DNA of 64,000 bases from Micractinium sp. NFX-FRZ. Lineage: Eukaryota; Chlorophyta; Trebouxiophyceae; Chlorellales; Chlorellaceae. The stretch is taken from contig JAPTJF010000015.1 in the NCBI GenBank assembly GCA_029339195.1, forward strand, positions 124,001 through 188,000, written 5' to 3'. The notes under the pieces were generated by a model. That model ran no database searches, was not told the DNA's origin, and saw only the letters and a list, made by a program, of their open reading frames with translations. The stretch's first letter is position 1. The number at the start of each line of letters is the position of its first letter. Shown here one piece after another: positions 11,738 through 23,939 of the stretch. The position numbers and the translations under genes are program-made.

Positions 11738-14700
11738 ATGACGCTCTCGTCGGGCCTGTCCATCGGAGGCCTGATCGGCTTCGGCACCTTTACAAGTCTC
11801 GCTGCAAAAATCGGTGGGCAGGGTTCTCGAGCGCGAAAGCAGAAAAGGCACCCCCTGCGCTGCCTGTGCTTGTGTTTCTCCCTCTGTGCCGTGATCTGCG
11901 CTCAGCGTGAGGTAGCAGCAGCGAGGCACCGCCCCGACAGGCCGGCGGCCGCCGCCCATGCCCTAATAACCTGCACCGTGCTCCCTGCCGCGCCTGCAGT
12001 GTATGAACTGGAGGGCACCGGCCGGGATGGCGCGATGAAGCACTTTGAGAAGCCCTGGGCCATGACCACAGGTGGGGCGGCGGGTGGCCCGCGGCGCCGC
12101 CAGCCAGGGCCCACCCTTGAGCGGGTCGAGGGCCCGCCCTGCAGAGCAGAGCGCCCTGTAGCCATAGTGCACAGTGAAGAGTGCAGGCATCTGCTGTCTG
12201 GGGCTTGTCTCTGCATCCGATCCGCCCAGCGCCTTTGCCACCCAGCTCCGCTCAGGTGGAGCCCAAGTCCCCACCCCGCACCACGCCCCCAACCACCACT
12301 CACCCACACACCCCTCTGAACACCACAACGCCTTTCTTGCCCTGCTGCCGTGCAGTCATGTTCTGCGGCATGAGCTTCTGCCTGCCCCTGGCTTTCTTCC
12401 TGGAGAGCAAGCAGCGCAAGGCCGCACAGAAGGCGGCCGCCGCTGCCAGTGCCGCCGAGGAGCCGCTGCTGCCTGCAGGGGTGAGCGAGGAGCAATGCCG
12501 CTGTTGCTTTTGGTCCTCTCCTCGGTTTCAGTTCAATTGCTGCATGCCGTTGTCACGTGCCTGGCGCTGTTGCTTCTGTCCATCCACGCCTGCTGCCGCG
12601 GCATGCTTGGGATGCCGTCCCACAGCTGCAGCAGCGAGCACCCAACCACACCGCCCCACCCGCTGCGCTTCCGTGCCGCCCCATGACTGCCTCTGCAGGA
12701 CGCCGCCCCGCCTGCCAACGGCCACAGCGAGCTTGCCCAGGCGCTCATGCTCTTCATCCCCACAGCCTTTGACCTGATTGCCACCGTGCTCATGAACGTC
12801 GGACTGCTGTCAGGTGCGCCTTCCTCCATGCCTAACTGTTCTGTTGGGCCGAACACAACCTGGCTGTCAGGCGGACGAGCAGGCAGGGCTGCCGGGCTGC
12901 CACTTGCATGCCAGCGCCGCCGCTGCATCGCACCCTTTCAGGCCTGCCCCTTTCAGGCGCAGCATCTCATCTCAGTTCTGCCCCACTGTCTGTCCTGTCT
13001 CCTGTCTCCGGTCTATGCCTGCAGTGACTGCCTCGGTGTACCAGATGATGCGGGGGGCGGAGATGCTGTTTGCAGCGCTGTTTGCCGTCGTCTTCCTGCG
13101 CCGCAGGTGGGCAGCAGGCCTGGCAGCTGGCTGGCAGGTGCCTGGCTGCCTGGCCTAGCCGCACTGCTTCCAACGGGGTGTGGGCCCTGGCTGACGCCCA
13201 GCTGTACTGCCTGCCTGCCTGCTGCTGATGCTTTGCCCCACCCTGCGCCCTCCCCGTGCAATGCTGCAGCCTGAATCGGTATCACTACGGAGGCATCGCC
13301 TGCTGCGTGCTTGGGATCACGCTGGTTGGTGTCAGCAGCATGCTGTCGGGTGAGCTCCTTCTAGCCGGCTTGTGGGACAAAAGGAGCAACGTCTGTGAAG
13401 TTGCTGCAGCATCCAGCTAGCCACGTGGCTGGCAGCACACTGCAGCACATGCGTGCGGGTGGCCGGGCGCCATTGCAGGCAGGCAGCATCATTGCCAGCC
13501 GCCACAGTGGGAGAAACCCTGCCTCTCTAACGTTAGGAACCATGTGCCCTGTATTCTGCGTGCAGGCGAGGGCAGCGCCAGCCACCCTGTGAGCCAGAGG
13601 TCGATGCTGATTGGGATGGGCCTCATCATCGCCAGGTCAGCACGCAGCACAGCGTGTCGCGTAGCACAGCGTGGCGCCGAGGCTTGGCATGGCTTGGCTT
13701 GGCTTGCTGCACTGCTGGCCGGCACACTCTCAGCGCTTCGCTGTGTTGCCTCCCGCCCCCTCTCTGCCTACCGCTCATTGCTGCTGCTGCCGCCGCTGCT
13801 TGCGCACCCCTTTTGGGCTCACATGTGACATTGATGCTCACATGGTTGTTACCCTGCTTCCTCCTTGTCCGACTGCAGCCAATGCGTGCAAGCTGCCCAG
13901 ATCACTTTTGAGGACTTCTTCATGGCTGACCTGGCCATCCCCCCCCTCAAGATTGTGGGGTACGAGGGCGTGCTGGGCGCGGCCACCATGCTGCTGCTGG
14001 TGCTGCCCTTCGTGCAGGTGAGCGCCGGTTGACGGCAGCGGGTGTGGGGGGCGACGTTTGGTGTGTGTGGGGGGGTGTAGTGTCGCGGGCACAGGTGTGG
14101 TTGGGCAGGAGGGCGTGCTGGGCGCGGCCACGCTGCCAGCGCTGGTGCTGCAGATAGTGCAGGTGTGTGGATTGATCTGTAATATAGTGATGTAGTGTCA
14201 TTGGCATGTCTTGGTGGCATGGCTTGAGACCAGCGCACCTGGATTGTTGTGCTGCTGCCCAAGTGCTTCGGGGGTGCGCCGTGTCTTGTCGGCAGTTGCT
14301 CCAGCACGGGCCGTGCAGTTGCAGCCATCGCCTGAGCACCACATGCATTTTGTTTCCCCGCTGCTCCTGTGTGCAGCGCCTGCCAGGGGTCGACGGCAAG
14401 GGGCTGCATGAGGACTCGGTTGACACCTGGCACGTGAGTGGCTGAGCTGGCAGGCAGGCTGAGCTGGCAGGCTGAGCTGGCATGCTGCAGCTGCGCCGAC
14501 ATAGGACTGCATGTTTAATTGGAGTTTCCGTGGTGGACTGCACGGGGGCGGGCTGGCCCTTGGGATCACCGCAGCGTGCGCAGCACACACCCTCCTGGCC
14601 GCCACCTGCACCCCCCAATAACACTTGCAGATGATCACCCACAGCAGCGTGATTGCCAGCGTGCTGGCCGTCGACATGTTTGCCCTGCTGATGTACAACG

Positions 14701-16152
14701 TCTCCGGCATGTGCGTCACCGGACACCTGGGCGCAGTGTTCAGGCAAGTGCAAATCCCTCATTTTGTTTGCATGAAGCAGGGCATGGCACAGCGTGGCAC
14801 AGCATGGTGCAGCACAGCACGGCGCAGGGCAGTGCACAGTGGCTGGGACTGCTCCAGCGCTGCCGCTGCCCTGCCCATACTATCTGGCCCAGCAGGGCTC
14901 TGCCGGGCGTGCTACTTCCTGAGTCTCCCTTCTGCATGGCCCCTGTGCTGCCGCTGACTTGTCACGCTGTGCCTGCCCGGTGTGGTGTCTCTGCAGGACC
15001 GTGCTGGAGACCACCCGCACCCTCTTTGTGTGGCTGGTTGACCTGGTGAGGCAGAAGACAGAATTGCGTACAACCGGGGTGCCGGACAGCTGGCAGGCAG
15101 CTCGGCACCTTGCCCAGCCTGGTGCCGCACTGAGGGCGGCATGTGCGCCCAGTCACAGTGTTCAGGCGGTGTTCAGGTGGCAACCGTGGCGGCTCCACAG
15201 CGCATACCACAGCGCACCCACCCATCCTCCTGCCTTCCCCCCCCGCCCTCCCTGCCCCCCCTCCCCGCAGCTCCTGTTCTACACCCCCCTGGGCCTGGGC
15301 AAGCTGGGAGAGAGCTGGAGCGTGTACAGCTGGATCCAGGCGGCCGGGTGGGTGGCAGGGCGGGGTGTGCTGTTCCTCTTGAGATCGCCAGGGAGTGCAC
15401 CTCGGGCGCTGCCTGCCTGCCTTGCGCTCGGGCCAGCATGCGCCCAGCGCACACCAGCGCCGCCCCCTGCACCCAGCGCGCACCGCGCACTGCCTACTGC
15501 TTGACGCTACGCTTCTGCGCACACCGCACACCGTACCATACACACACACAACCTCGAGTGTTCCGTCCCCCCACCTCGGTGCAGGTTTGTTGTGCTGGTG
15601 ACCGGCACCGTGGTGTATGGCAAGGGTGACGAGAAGGAGGTGGCCGAGGAGATAGCAGAGGGGATGTACGACGAGGCTGACATGGCGGAGGGGCAGCCGG
15701 TGGGCCAGCCCATGCCGCACGCAGGTAAGGGGAGCATTTGTGTGAACGCCCGCTGCATGCACCCTGCGATATGGCACGGACGGAGGGTAGACAGGGGCGT
15801 ACGCGGGGCAGGGCAGGTGTGTTTGCAGCGGCGCTGCGCATGCCCTGCTGCCGTGTGTGACACGCACGCCCGGTGCCCTGACGTCTCACACTCGCCTGAT
15901 CTTCCTGCCTGCTCCCTCTCCCGCTTTCTGTCCCCTGCTGCAGGATCCAGCGGCGCCGTGGCCGTCCCCAGCACAGCCGCCGCCGCCGCTGGCGCCAGCG
16001 GTGCGGCCGCCGGCAGCGTGCCCATCGGCATGGGCACCTCTGTTGGCTCCCTCAAGTCGACCTACAACATTGGGCAGTTCAGTGGCTCCCTCTCCCGCTC
16101 CCTGGTGCGCAACCGCATGGGCACCCCGCCGCCGCGCCTGTGGATGTCGTGA
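11738..16152 (+). CDS. SLC35F6: SLC35F6-like drug/metabolite transporter
   Basis: Fourteen exons (11738-11813, 12000-12071, 12356-12480, 12699-12813, 13025-13106, 13270-13349, 13566-13635, 13879-14017, 14377-14433, 14631-14743, 14997-15045, 15271-15347, 15585-15724, 15944-16152) join to 467 residues. About ten hydrophobic helices are visible. Family features include FEKPW before helix 2, TASVYQMMRGAEMLFAALF, and ASQCVQAAQITFEDFFM. This layout matches SLC35F6 and its relatives in the DMT superfamily. Animal SLC35F6 has been linked to lysosomes and mitochondria; the algal substrate is unknown. The cytosolic tail is Ala/Gly/Ser-rich. The intron after 14743 has a GC donor (AG then GCAAGT), forced by the reading frame VFRTVLETTRT. 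Confidence 0.88.
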
Positions 16153-16679
16153 GGGCCGCCCCGTGGCACAGCACACGGGACGCCCCGCCCGGAGCACAGC
16201 ACACTGGATGCCCAGGCGGGGATGGCAGGCTCAGCAGGCCTGCTGCACACCCACGGCACTCCTGAGAGGCCCACGGCGGGGCAGGGCGCCTCTGGGGCAA
16301 GCGCCCCTGCTTGCGCACGCAGCGCCTGCAGCCGCACGAGCCTCGTTTTGTAACCGTGTCCACCATACTGCACTGCGTATGGTTCCCTCCCAGGCGCATT
16401 GCTCCTGCTGTTTCTTGTGAGGTGTGAGCTCGAGCTTGTTGTACTGAACTCGTATGGCTTTACACAAGCAAATGGCACACTGAGCAAGCACGGGCCAAAA
16501 GGGGGGGTAGTGCTTATCGCTGCTGGGGGCCGCGGGGCAAGAGCTGTACAAAAGGCCCAGTCTACAGGTGGGAGAGGAGGCCACTGCACCCAGCAAAGCA
16601 AAAGCTCAGTACCAGTGATACATGGCCCGGGGATCTGCCAAAAGCAAGCACCGACTGCTCTTGATCCATTGGGGTGACT
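16153..16679. terminator. Convergent 3' ends of SLC35F6-like and F-box/LRR genes
   Basis: TGTAA at 16349-16353 serves the + strand transporter, and TTACA at 16459-16463 (TGTAA on the - strand) serves the F-box/LRR gene. The signals are about 105 bp apart and each lies about 200 bases past its stop codon, so the two transcripts should overlap little or not at all. No exon is seen. Confidence 0.55.
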
Positions 16680-19600
16680 TCAGGCGCCCAGCACCCCCGC
16701 CCTGAGCCGCTTCTTGGTGCCGTCCGGCAGGCTGGTGCAGCCGCGCAGCACCAACGTCGGCTGCACAGTGGCAGGGGAGAGACGGGGAAGGGGAGGTTGG
16801 TAAATAAGGAGCGTATTTTCAGCAGCTCCTGAAAGGCGCTGCCCCCCCAAAAACACGCCCCAAAAAACACGCGCACACACCTGCCAAGCAGGAGGCTCTC
16901 TGCACGCATGCCCTCTCACCTTGGCGCCGCCCCCGCCGCCAGCCGAAGCTGGGCCTGCTCCTGCCGCTGCTGCCGCTGCCACGGGCGGCCCGCTTCCCTC
17001 GCTCAGCTGCACCTCCCGCAGGTGCCCGCAGTTCTCCAGATCCAGCGCTGCCAGCGAGGCGGTGCCCAGCCGCAGCTCCTGCAGCAGCAGCAGGGGTGGG
17101 TGGGTGGGTGGGTGGTGCGGGAGCAGCGGCTCGGCATGCAAGCTTTCCCAGCGGTGAGCGCCAGCAGGAGGAGCAGCAGCAGCACAAGGAGCTCGAGCGC
17201 TGGTACCTGCAGGCGGCAAGCTGCACGAGTATGTGTGCCACAACAGTGCCAGGTGGGCCCTGAGCAGGTCACAACTGTGCAGAGCAGCTGCGGGCCAGCC
17301 AGTGTGGGGCTCATTGCCCAGTGCTTGCAACCTGACCAGGCCTGCAGCTTTGGCCAACAATGCTGCACGGATGCCACGGCGCAGGGCATGTGAAGGTTCG
17401 AGGCAGCTGACGGGGGTGGGGTGGGGGTGGGGGTGGGGGAGCTCACCACGAGTCGGCTGCACCCGGCGGCCCGGAACTCTGTCAGTGCTGGGCTGGCCAG
17501 CAGGACTTGGCGCAGCAGTGTGCAGCCAGACACCCTGCAGGGGGGGCGGGGGAGTTGAGAGCAGCGTGCACGGGGGAAACAGAGCAGGGCAAGGCAGAGC
17601 AGGGCAGGTTGAGTGGAGAGGGGCTGCGCGCGCTTGCTACATTCGCACATGCGGTAGTGGTAGTTGACGGCACAGTGGATGCCACGGTGGCCGGCTCGGT
17701 GCCTTGCCCCGCGCACCTCACGGATTGCAGCGCGGTTGCCTCGGGCAGCAGCACGCGCGACAGCTCCAGGCAGCCGGTGAGGTCGAGGCGGGCGCACTTG
17801 GCGAGCGACGGCGCAAGGGCCTCCAGACCTGCAGGAGGGGCACCCCATGATGACAACGACATCGGCAAAACACACACACACTTCACGGCAGCAGCATGCA
17901 CAGCACACAGCCTGCGCAACCTACCCTCGGCGTTCAGCTTGCGCACGCCAAAGAGGTTGACGTCGTGCAGGGCGGGGCAGTGCAGGTCGCTGGCCTCCAG
18001 GCTCAGGCTGCCGCAGTTGACGGCGCGCAGCTCCCGCAGGCGCCTGCACCGCCACCAGCATGGAAGCAGCCAGTGGGCATTACGTGGCATGGACAGGCGG
18101 GCGGCCGGGTGCTGGAAGAGCCGAGGGCTGGGCGTCAGCTGGGCGGGCCGTGGCAGTGTAGGGTGCAGTGGTGCCTACTGGGCTTCTGGCACGTGCAACA
18201 TCATTCCAGAGCCAGCCCCTAGCAGCCGCCCGGGGGCCCACGCCACCCCGCATCCTCCCAAATACAACGCCCTCACGGCGCCGTGCTGTGCTGCCTCTGC
18301 GCACCTGCACCTCAGCGACACGCTGCGCAGCTGGCCGCAGTGGCTCAGGTTGAGCGACTCCAGCTTGTGAGCCACCAGCACCACCTGCACCGGAAGGGCG
18401 GGGGAAGGAGGGCGTTCTGGTGGGATGCGAACAACAGCTGACCTGCGAAGGCTAGACCACCTCAGGGACGCATGGTTTGCAAGGGCCGCACCGGCCGCCA
18501 ACGCTCGGTCCACCTGCCGCACCCACTCCGCCCCCTACTCACTCGACACGCACCGACCCACCTCGTTCAGCTGTCGGCAGCTGTCCAGCTGCAGGCTCCT
18601 CAGCGGCGCATCCACCCACACCACCCGCCCACCCATGCCCGCCCATACTGGCGCCCATCTACAACAACACACACACACAACACCTGTTGCGCACCTCGTT
18701 CAGCTGTCGGCAGCTGTCGAGCTGCAGGCTCCTCAGCGGCGCATCCCCCGGCAGCTGGATGACCACGCTCCTCAGCCCGTTGCACCCGCTGGCCCGCAGG
18801 CTTTCCAGCACCGCACGCGGGTGCAGGTCCAGCGCGTCACCGCCCACGTTGGGGCAGCGGGAGACATCCAGTGCCTGCGTGCAAGGGGGTGTGGAACGCC
18901 AGGTGGAAGACTTTGCCTGCATGGGCACTTATGCCATACACCCCCAGGCAGATTCCGGACCGACGAAGCACGCATCAGCAGGCGGGCAGGCAGGCGGGCA
19001 CGCAGCCAAGCCGACAGGGCAGGCAGATGGGCACCAAAAGTTGACTGGCTGCAGGCATGCCGCACCACTTCCCACGGCCCCCCCGTACCTTCAAGCTCTT
19101 GCTTGTGGCGCTGCCCGGCTGCAGCAGCAGCTTGATGCCGCGGGCGCTGACCGACGTCTCCTTCAGGCACAGCTCTTCCAGCCCACAGTTGGCCGGCCGC
19201 CCGTGCTGCGCCTTGGCTGCACAGGCACACACAAGGGGCGGCAGGCGGGCTTGGGCGTGGACAGCCACACAGCATGGGCACAGCATGGGCACAGCATGGA
19301 CAAAGCATGCCAAGCTTGCAGCGCCGGCGCTTGAAACACCAGGGCACCGGTGCGGGCGACACGTGCCACGGATGCAAGGCAGGGCGGCCGCACCTGCGGC
19401 TGCGGTGCGCGCCAGCATGGCGGCGTGGCGCTGCGCAGCGATGCGCCGCACAGCAGAGTCCGGGCTCTCTGCACCACCAGGCACTGCGGGCGCTGCTGCC
19501 CCTGGAGCAACCCCTTCGTTAGAGCCCTGGCCCGACAGCTGCCAGCCCTCCACCGCCGCTGTGGCAGCAGCAGTGGCGGAGGCATCATCGGCATCTTTGC

Positions 19601-21954
19601 CATCAGCATCGTCACTGTCATGACCGAAGCCACCCTCCTCCTCGCTACCGCTTTCTGCCTGCTGCTGCCGGGTGTAGGCTGCCAGCCGTGCCATGCCGGC
19701 GTCGCTGACCTCCACGCAGCGCGACAGGTCCACCCGCCTGCACAGGAAAAGGGGGCAGGCCGGCGGGCCGCCAGGTTGGGTGCACACATCAGCTGCCAGA
19801 AATCCTGCTGGCTTCGTGTACTGAAACTTTCAAAGGTTTATTGCCAGAGGTGCCCCGCAGCACACCCCTTGCTCCATCTGGCTGGACCAAGCGCCCGGCA
19901 TGCACGACGGGAACACACAAGTCCAGATAGATAGTTCCCCGTCTCATGCCTCAGCCCTCGATCCTTCCCCACGCCAGCGTGCCAGCTTGCCACTCCCCCC
20001 TCCCTCCAAAATGCAGGGCAGCAAGGCAAGCAGGGCAGCGCTGCACCACCCCAGCCCAACAAGATTTGAGCTCACCTCAGGTTGGGGAAGGTGTCGCACA
20101 GCGTGCCCACCTCGGCATCTGTGGCCCTCCCACACTTGGCCAGGCTCACGTGGCTCACCGGCACACCGCTGGACCTGCACAGGACAAAGGGGTGGCATAG
20201 GGTGAGGCAGACTGGCAACCGTGCCGAGTATGATACCCACCAACTGGTGGGCAGTTCTGTCACGGGCTCAGCGCGCACAGCACGGTGTGAGGCACAGCGT
20301 GGGCAGCACATGACCTCCTCGCCGCCCCGCCCCGCCTGGATGCACCACGCCATCCGCCCGCACATGTCTCGCCTGTGTGCCTCGTCCCGTGCCATTGTCT
20401 GTAACATCCGTCACCCCAGCCGGCAGCCCGCACAACAAGCAGTTCCCTGGTTAAACAATACCACTTGCCTGTCTGCCTCGCCCCGCGCCACCGCCTGCAT
20501 CATGTCCTCGTACTCGTGGGCAAAGCGAAGCTGGGCAGCACACTTGCTGAGTGTGACCCCCGTGGCGCCGGCAAAAGAGGACACCAGGCCCCTGCGGCCG
20601 GTGCGCGACAGCGGGGGGTAGGGGTGATGGAAGGGGAGGGGGAGGGTTTAAGTGACTGCAGGGTGGTTTGAATGGCAGGAGGATGTATGTGATGGGATGG
20701 TTCAAGTGCATGAGAGGAGGGACCACAGAGGCAGCAGGGGAGCATGAGCCCCGGATGAGGCCGGTTTGCTCAACTTCTTCAGCTGCATTGTGCCCCGGTT
20801 CCGGCAGAGGCAGGCTGGCACATGGCAGGCGGGCAGGCGGGTGGGCAGGCAGATACAGGCAGGCTGGCAAACAGGCAGGCTGGCAAACAGGCAGGCAGGC
20901 AGGCAGGCAGAGGCAGGTGGGAGGCCGCTCACCTGACGGCAGCGTGCGACACCCCCTCAGGCACCACCACAGTCCTCAGGCTGCGCCGCTGCTCCAGCAC
21001 GTATTGGGCAAACTCGCGGCAGGCGCGGGCCGCGCGGGCCAGGTCCCTGCGGCACGGGCCATGTCATGCAGAGGGAGGGTTGGCGGCTGAGGGTTGCAAG
21101 GGAAGCGCGGGCTGCGCAGGGTGTGGCCCCTGCCGATGATGCCGTGCCTCCTCCCCGCACTTTGATCCCCTTGGCACAACAGGAGCGTGCCATGCTGCCC
21201 GCCGCCGCCAGCGAAGAGGGCCTAGAGGCACCGCTGGCAGGCCTCCAACCTGGTTCAGCCAGCCAGCGGCGACACCCATCCACCATTGTGTGTGAAGCAA
21301 CGTGATAGCCGCTCGCCCTTCACCTCCAACGCAGCGCACCCACACCACACACACACACCTCAGCGACAGCTGGTCAAACACCAGCTGCTTGATCTCGGCA
21401 GGCAGCACATGCAGGTAGCACGGCTCCGCTGGGCTGCCGCCCGCCTGCTGCTGCTGCTGCCGCCGCTCAGCTGCCGCCGCCGCTGCCGCCTTTGCCGGCT
21501 GGGGGGCGGCTGAGAGCTCCGCCTGATCACCCCCCGCTGCAGCGCCGCCAGCCAGTGCCAACAAAGCCTCCATGGCTGCTGTGGTGTCGCCCCCACAAGA
21601 GGCCAGCACGTCAGAAACCAGGTCGGCCGGCAGCACGCCAGCAAAGGCTTCCTGGAGGGATGCCAGGCTGGGAGTGTCTGAGGCGGAAGGCTTTGCTGCT
21701 GCTGCTGCGGCGGCGGCGGCAGCGGCAGCTGCATCCTCGCGCAGCTGGAAGCCTGGGATGAAGGGCACCCGCTTGTCGATGATGCCGCCGCACCCGCTGC
21801 GCCGCCGCCCGCCCGCCTTGCCGCTGCCGCTGCCGCCGCCGCTGCCGCTCTGCCTCCGTCCCGGGCCCTTGGAACCCTCCCCCTCGTCGTCACCAGACAG
21901 CAGCCAGCGGAAAGCCTGCTGGTCCCTGCTCGGGGCTCCCGCCCGCCCGGCCAT
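16680..21954 (-). CDS. F-box/leucine-rich-repeat protein with N-terminal CUE/UBA-like domain
   Basis: Thirteen exons read leftward (21954-21359, 21046-20933, 20591-20469, 20174-20076, 19737-19394, 19216-19089, 18874-18692, 18384-18311, 18043-17925, 17828-17717, 17534-17447, 17078-16920, 16760-16680) and give 739 residues. A disordered Gly/Ser/Ala start precedes a CUE/UBA-like helix bundle (LQEAFAGVLPADLVSDVLAS). An F-box-like segment follows (YLHVLPAEIKQLVFDQL). The rest is a run of cysteine-containing LRRs such as LESLNLSHCGQLRSVSL and CARLDLTGCLELSRV, of the FBXL type. The likely role is substrate receptor of an SCF ubiquitin ligase. An acidic, Ser-rich insert lies between repeats in exon 5. 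A GC donor follows 20469. The start could be 60 bases earlier, at 22014. Confidence 0.8.
18559..18743 (-). repeat. Intronic copy of the end of an LRR exon
   Basis: The 55 bases at 18689-18743, which include the 3' end of exon 7 of the F-box/LRR gene, recur at 18559-18613 inside the following intron, 130 bp away, with one mismatch. Both copies carry a donor-like GAG-GTG junction. No acceptor is visible before the intronic copy, so it looks like an unused partial exon duplication. Confidence 0.8.
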
Positions 21955-22452
21955 AGCGACTATCAAACTGTTCAACTGCCGGCAGTGTCGCGATCTGAGT
22001 TCGAGCAATGGCAAGACATGCCACGACGAACGACGCCTTGTTTTTCAAGTGTTACCCCTGTACTGCTGGGGCGGTGTACTGCGGGCGGGCGGCAGTGTGG
22101 TGGCCGCCCACAGGAGTCACAGAGAATGTTAGGCCCATATAATCAGTCCGCGCCACCTGTTCTCATCAAGCATTGTGATATGCAGTAGAGTTTGGTAGCA
22201 GAGCAGGTAGCTGAGATCACTGAGCAGGCGGGGCGGTGGTGATGGCCCGTGTCGCGTGCCCGCCTGCTTGCCGCCCAGTTGTTTGACTCTGTCTGTACAT
22301 GCCCCATGCCTCATTCTGCCATCACATTCTGGGTTTAAAACATTTACAAGTGAAAAAAATTTACACGGGCCTCGTGTGGCTACCAAGGTGGGTGCCCTGT
22401 GTGCCTGGAGCCACTGCCGCCACCTCCCACTAACCAGCAGGCCAATGCTGGC
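21955..22452. other. Promoter of F-box/LRR gene and 3' end of ankyrin gene
   Basis: No exon is recognised, apart from a possible 20-residue N-terminal extension of the F-box gene up to 22014. TTACA at 22344-22348 and 22361-22365 are TGTAA signals on the - strand, about 90-110 bases past the stop of the ankyrin gene. The stretch near 22330-22365 is unusually AT-rich for this window. Confidence 0.45.
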
Positions 22453-23164
22453 TCAGGGCTCAGCAGACAGCAGCCTCACGCAGGCCGCATGGCCCTTGGC
22501 GCGGGCGCGGTCCTGCGCGGTCTGGCCGCGCTTGTTGCGCTTGCTGGCATCTGCGCCGTGCTGCAGCAGCGTGGCCACTGCAGCGGCATGACCGTGGAAA
22601 GCCGCATCGTGCAGAGGGGTCTGCCCATAGCCATCCACGGCGTTCACGCTGGCGCCTCTCTCCAGCAGCAGCGGCACCGCCGCGGGGCAGTGCCAGGCTG
22701 CCACGTGCAGCGGGGATGTGCGCTGCGGGTTCAGGGTGGGCTGGTTGACGTCGACCTTGGGGTGGCTGCATGGGGAAAGAGGGCAGGATGCGAATCAACA
22801 AGCCGGGCGCATGTTGCCCAGTTGAGCGTGCCAGGGTGTGAACAGCTGTGCATCATGAATTAGGCCAGGCCTCTACCCCTGCACTCCAAGCACCGCCCTA
22901 GCCCTACCGCCTCACCACCGCCTCGCCAGCTGCCGAACTGCTTGCCCTCCGGGCCCCCTCTCCTCACCTCAGCAGAAGCTTCACCACGCCCAGGTTCCCC
23001 TTGGCGTTGTAGATGGCGGTCTGAAGCGGCAGCCACTGGTAGTGGTAGCTGGAGGCGTCTGTGACCGGCGCAGAGGGGTCCACTCCCTGCTGCAGCAGGC
23101 GAGTGGCTGCTGCATCATCGCAGCTCTCGCAGGCCTTCACCAACTCCTCTTGGGGCGACATCAT
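22453..23164 (-). CDS. Small ankyrin-repeat protein
   Basis: Two exons (23164-22968 and 22765-22453) join across a 202-bp intron to a 169-residue protein. It is built almost entirely of ankyrin repeats. The clearest consensus pieces are RTSPLHVAAWHCPAAVPLLL, GYGQTPLHDAAFHGHAAAVA and LLQHGADASKRNKRGQTAQD; two weaker repeats precede them. There is no signal peptide or catalytic domain, so a cytosolic or nuclear scaffold is likely. Ankyrin repeats bind other proteins, and no partner can be named. It diverges from the small unknown gene at 23332 over 167 bp, which may give the pair a common promoter. Confidence 0.87.
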
Positions 23165-23331
23165 TTTTTAATCGTCAACAGAAAGAACAAAGCGGGGGAG
23201 GAGCGCAAGGAAGTTGGGAAGGCACCAATCAGCCCTGCGGTGTTGGTCGTGTTGACCTGCATTTCTCGATCCACGTCGCCAGGCCCGGCCTTATTGTCTG
23301 ATCGAGTGATTCATTCAGGCGTTCGAGAAGC
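23165..23331. promoter_or_regulatory. Short bidirectional promoter of ankyrin and unknown gene 7
   Basis: Only 167 bp separate two outward-facing start codons, the tightest divergent pair in the window. Two transcription starts must fit here, so coordinated control is likely. Confidence 0.55.
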
Positions 23332-23939
23332 ATGACGGACCCTCGGCAGATCCAGCAGGAGCTGAGGCAGCGCGAGACGCGCGCCGCCGCCATGCGCGCG
23401 CTCAAGCTGCTGCTGCACACTCAGCAGGCCTGCAGCCGCCCGCAGCTCAGCGCCCTGTTCAACTGCGTGGACTACGTGGCACGGCACGACGGCATCTTCC
23501 AACAGCCGGATCACCAAGAGGTGATGGAGCTGGCCGCCAGATACACAGGCTTCACCGCCGGGCAGCGCGCCAAAGTGGCTGGGTGGCTCTCCGGCGGAAG
23601 GTGCGCCCAACCGGCTGTAGCAGGGGGCGTGCGGTGGGGCCGTCGGGACTCTGAAACAGCAGGGCTGATGGGCGTTGTGCAAGGGGGAGCTAGCCCACAC
23701 CTTGCAGCTCTGCCTATGGGCAATCCCAGCTCGCAAATGCCGCAAAGTTGGGTGCACCCGTGAGTGCCCTGCTGAGCCCTCCTGGCCCCCTAGAGACCTC
23801 CTGCCCCCGCAGGCCGCCACACATTGAGCACGAGCGGGAGGAGGAGGGGTGGTTTGTTCCTTACGAGGGCCCAGACGACATTGAGCGCTACGAGGGGCAT
23901 GGCGAGTGGGACAGCAGCCCCGGCTACTGGGTCGGCTGA
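23332..23939 (+). CDS. Small conserved-looking protein of unknown function
   Basis: Two exons (23332-23600 and 23813-23939) join to 131 residues. I do not recognise the family. The first two thirds are charged and helical (QQELRQRETRAAAMRALKL), then a cysteine- and aromatic-bearing stretch (LFNCVDYVARHDGIF). The C-terminus is acidic and rich in Trp, Tyr and Gly (EEEGWFVPYEGPDDIERYEG, ending SSPGYWVG). It has no membrane segment and no evident signal peptide. The exon join is supported by a good donor at 23601 and acceptor at 23812, and TGTAA at 24041-24045 lies about 100 bases after the stop. Acidic aromatic tails of this kind occur in small subunits of complexes, but that is speculation. Confidence 0.65.
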
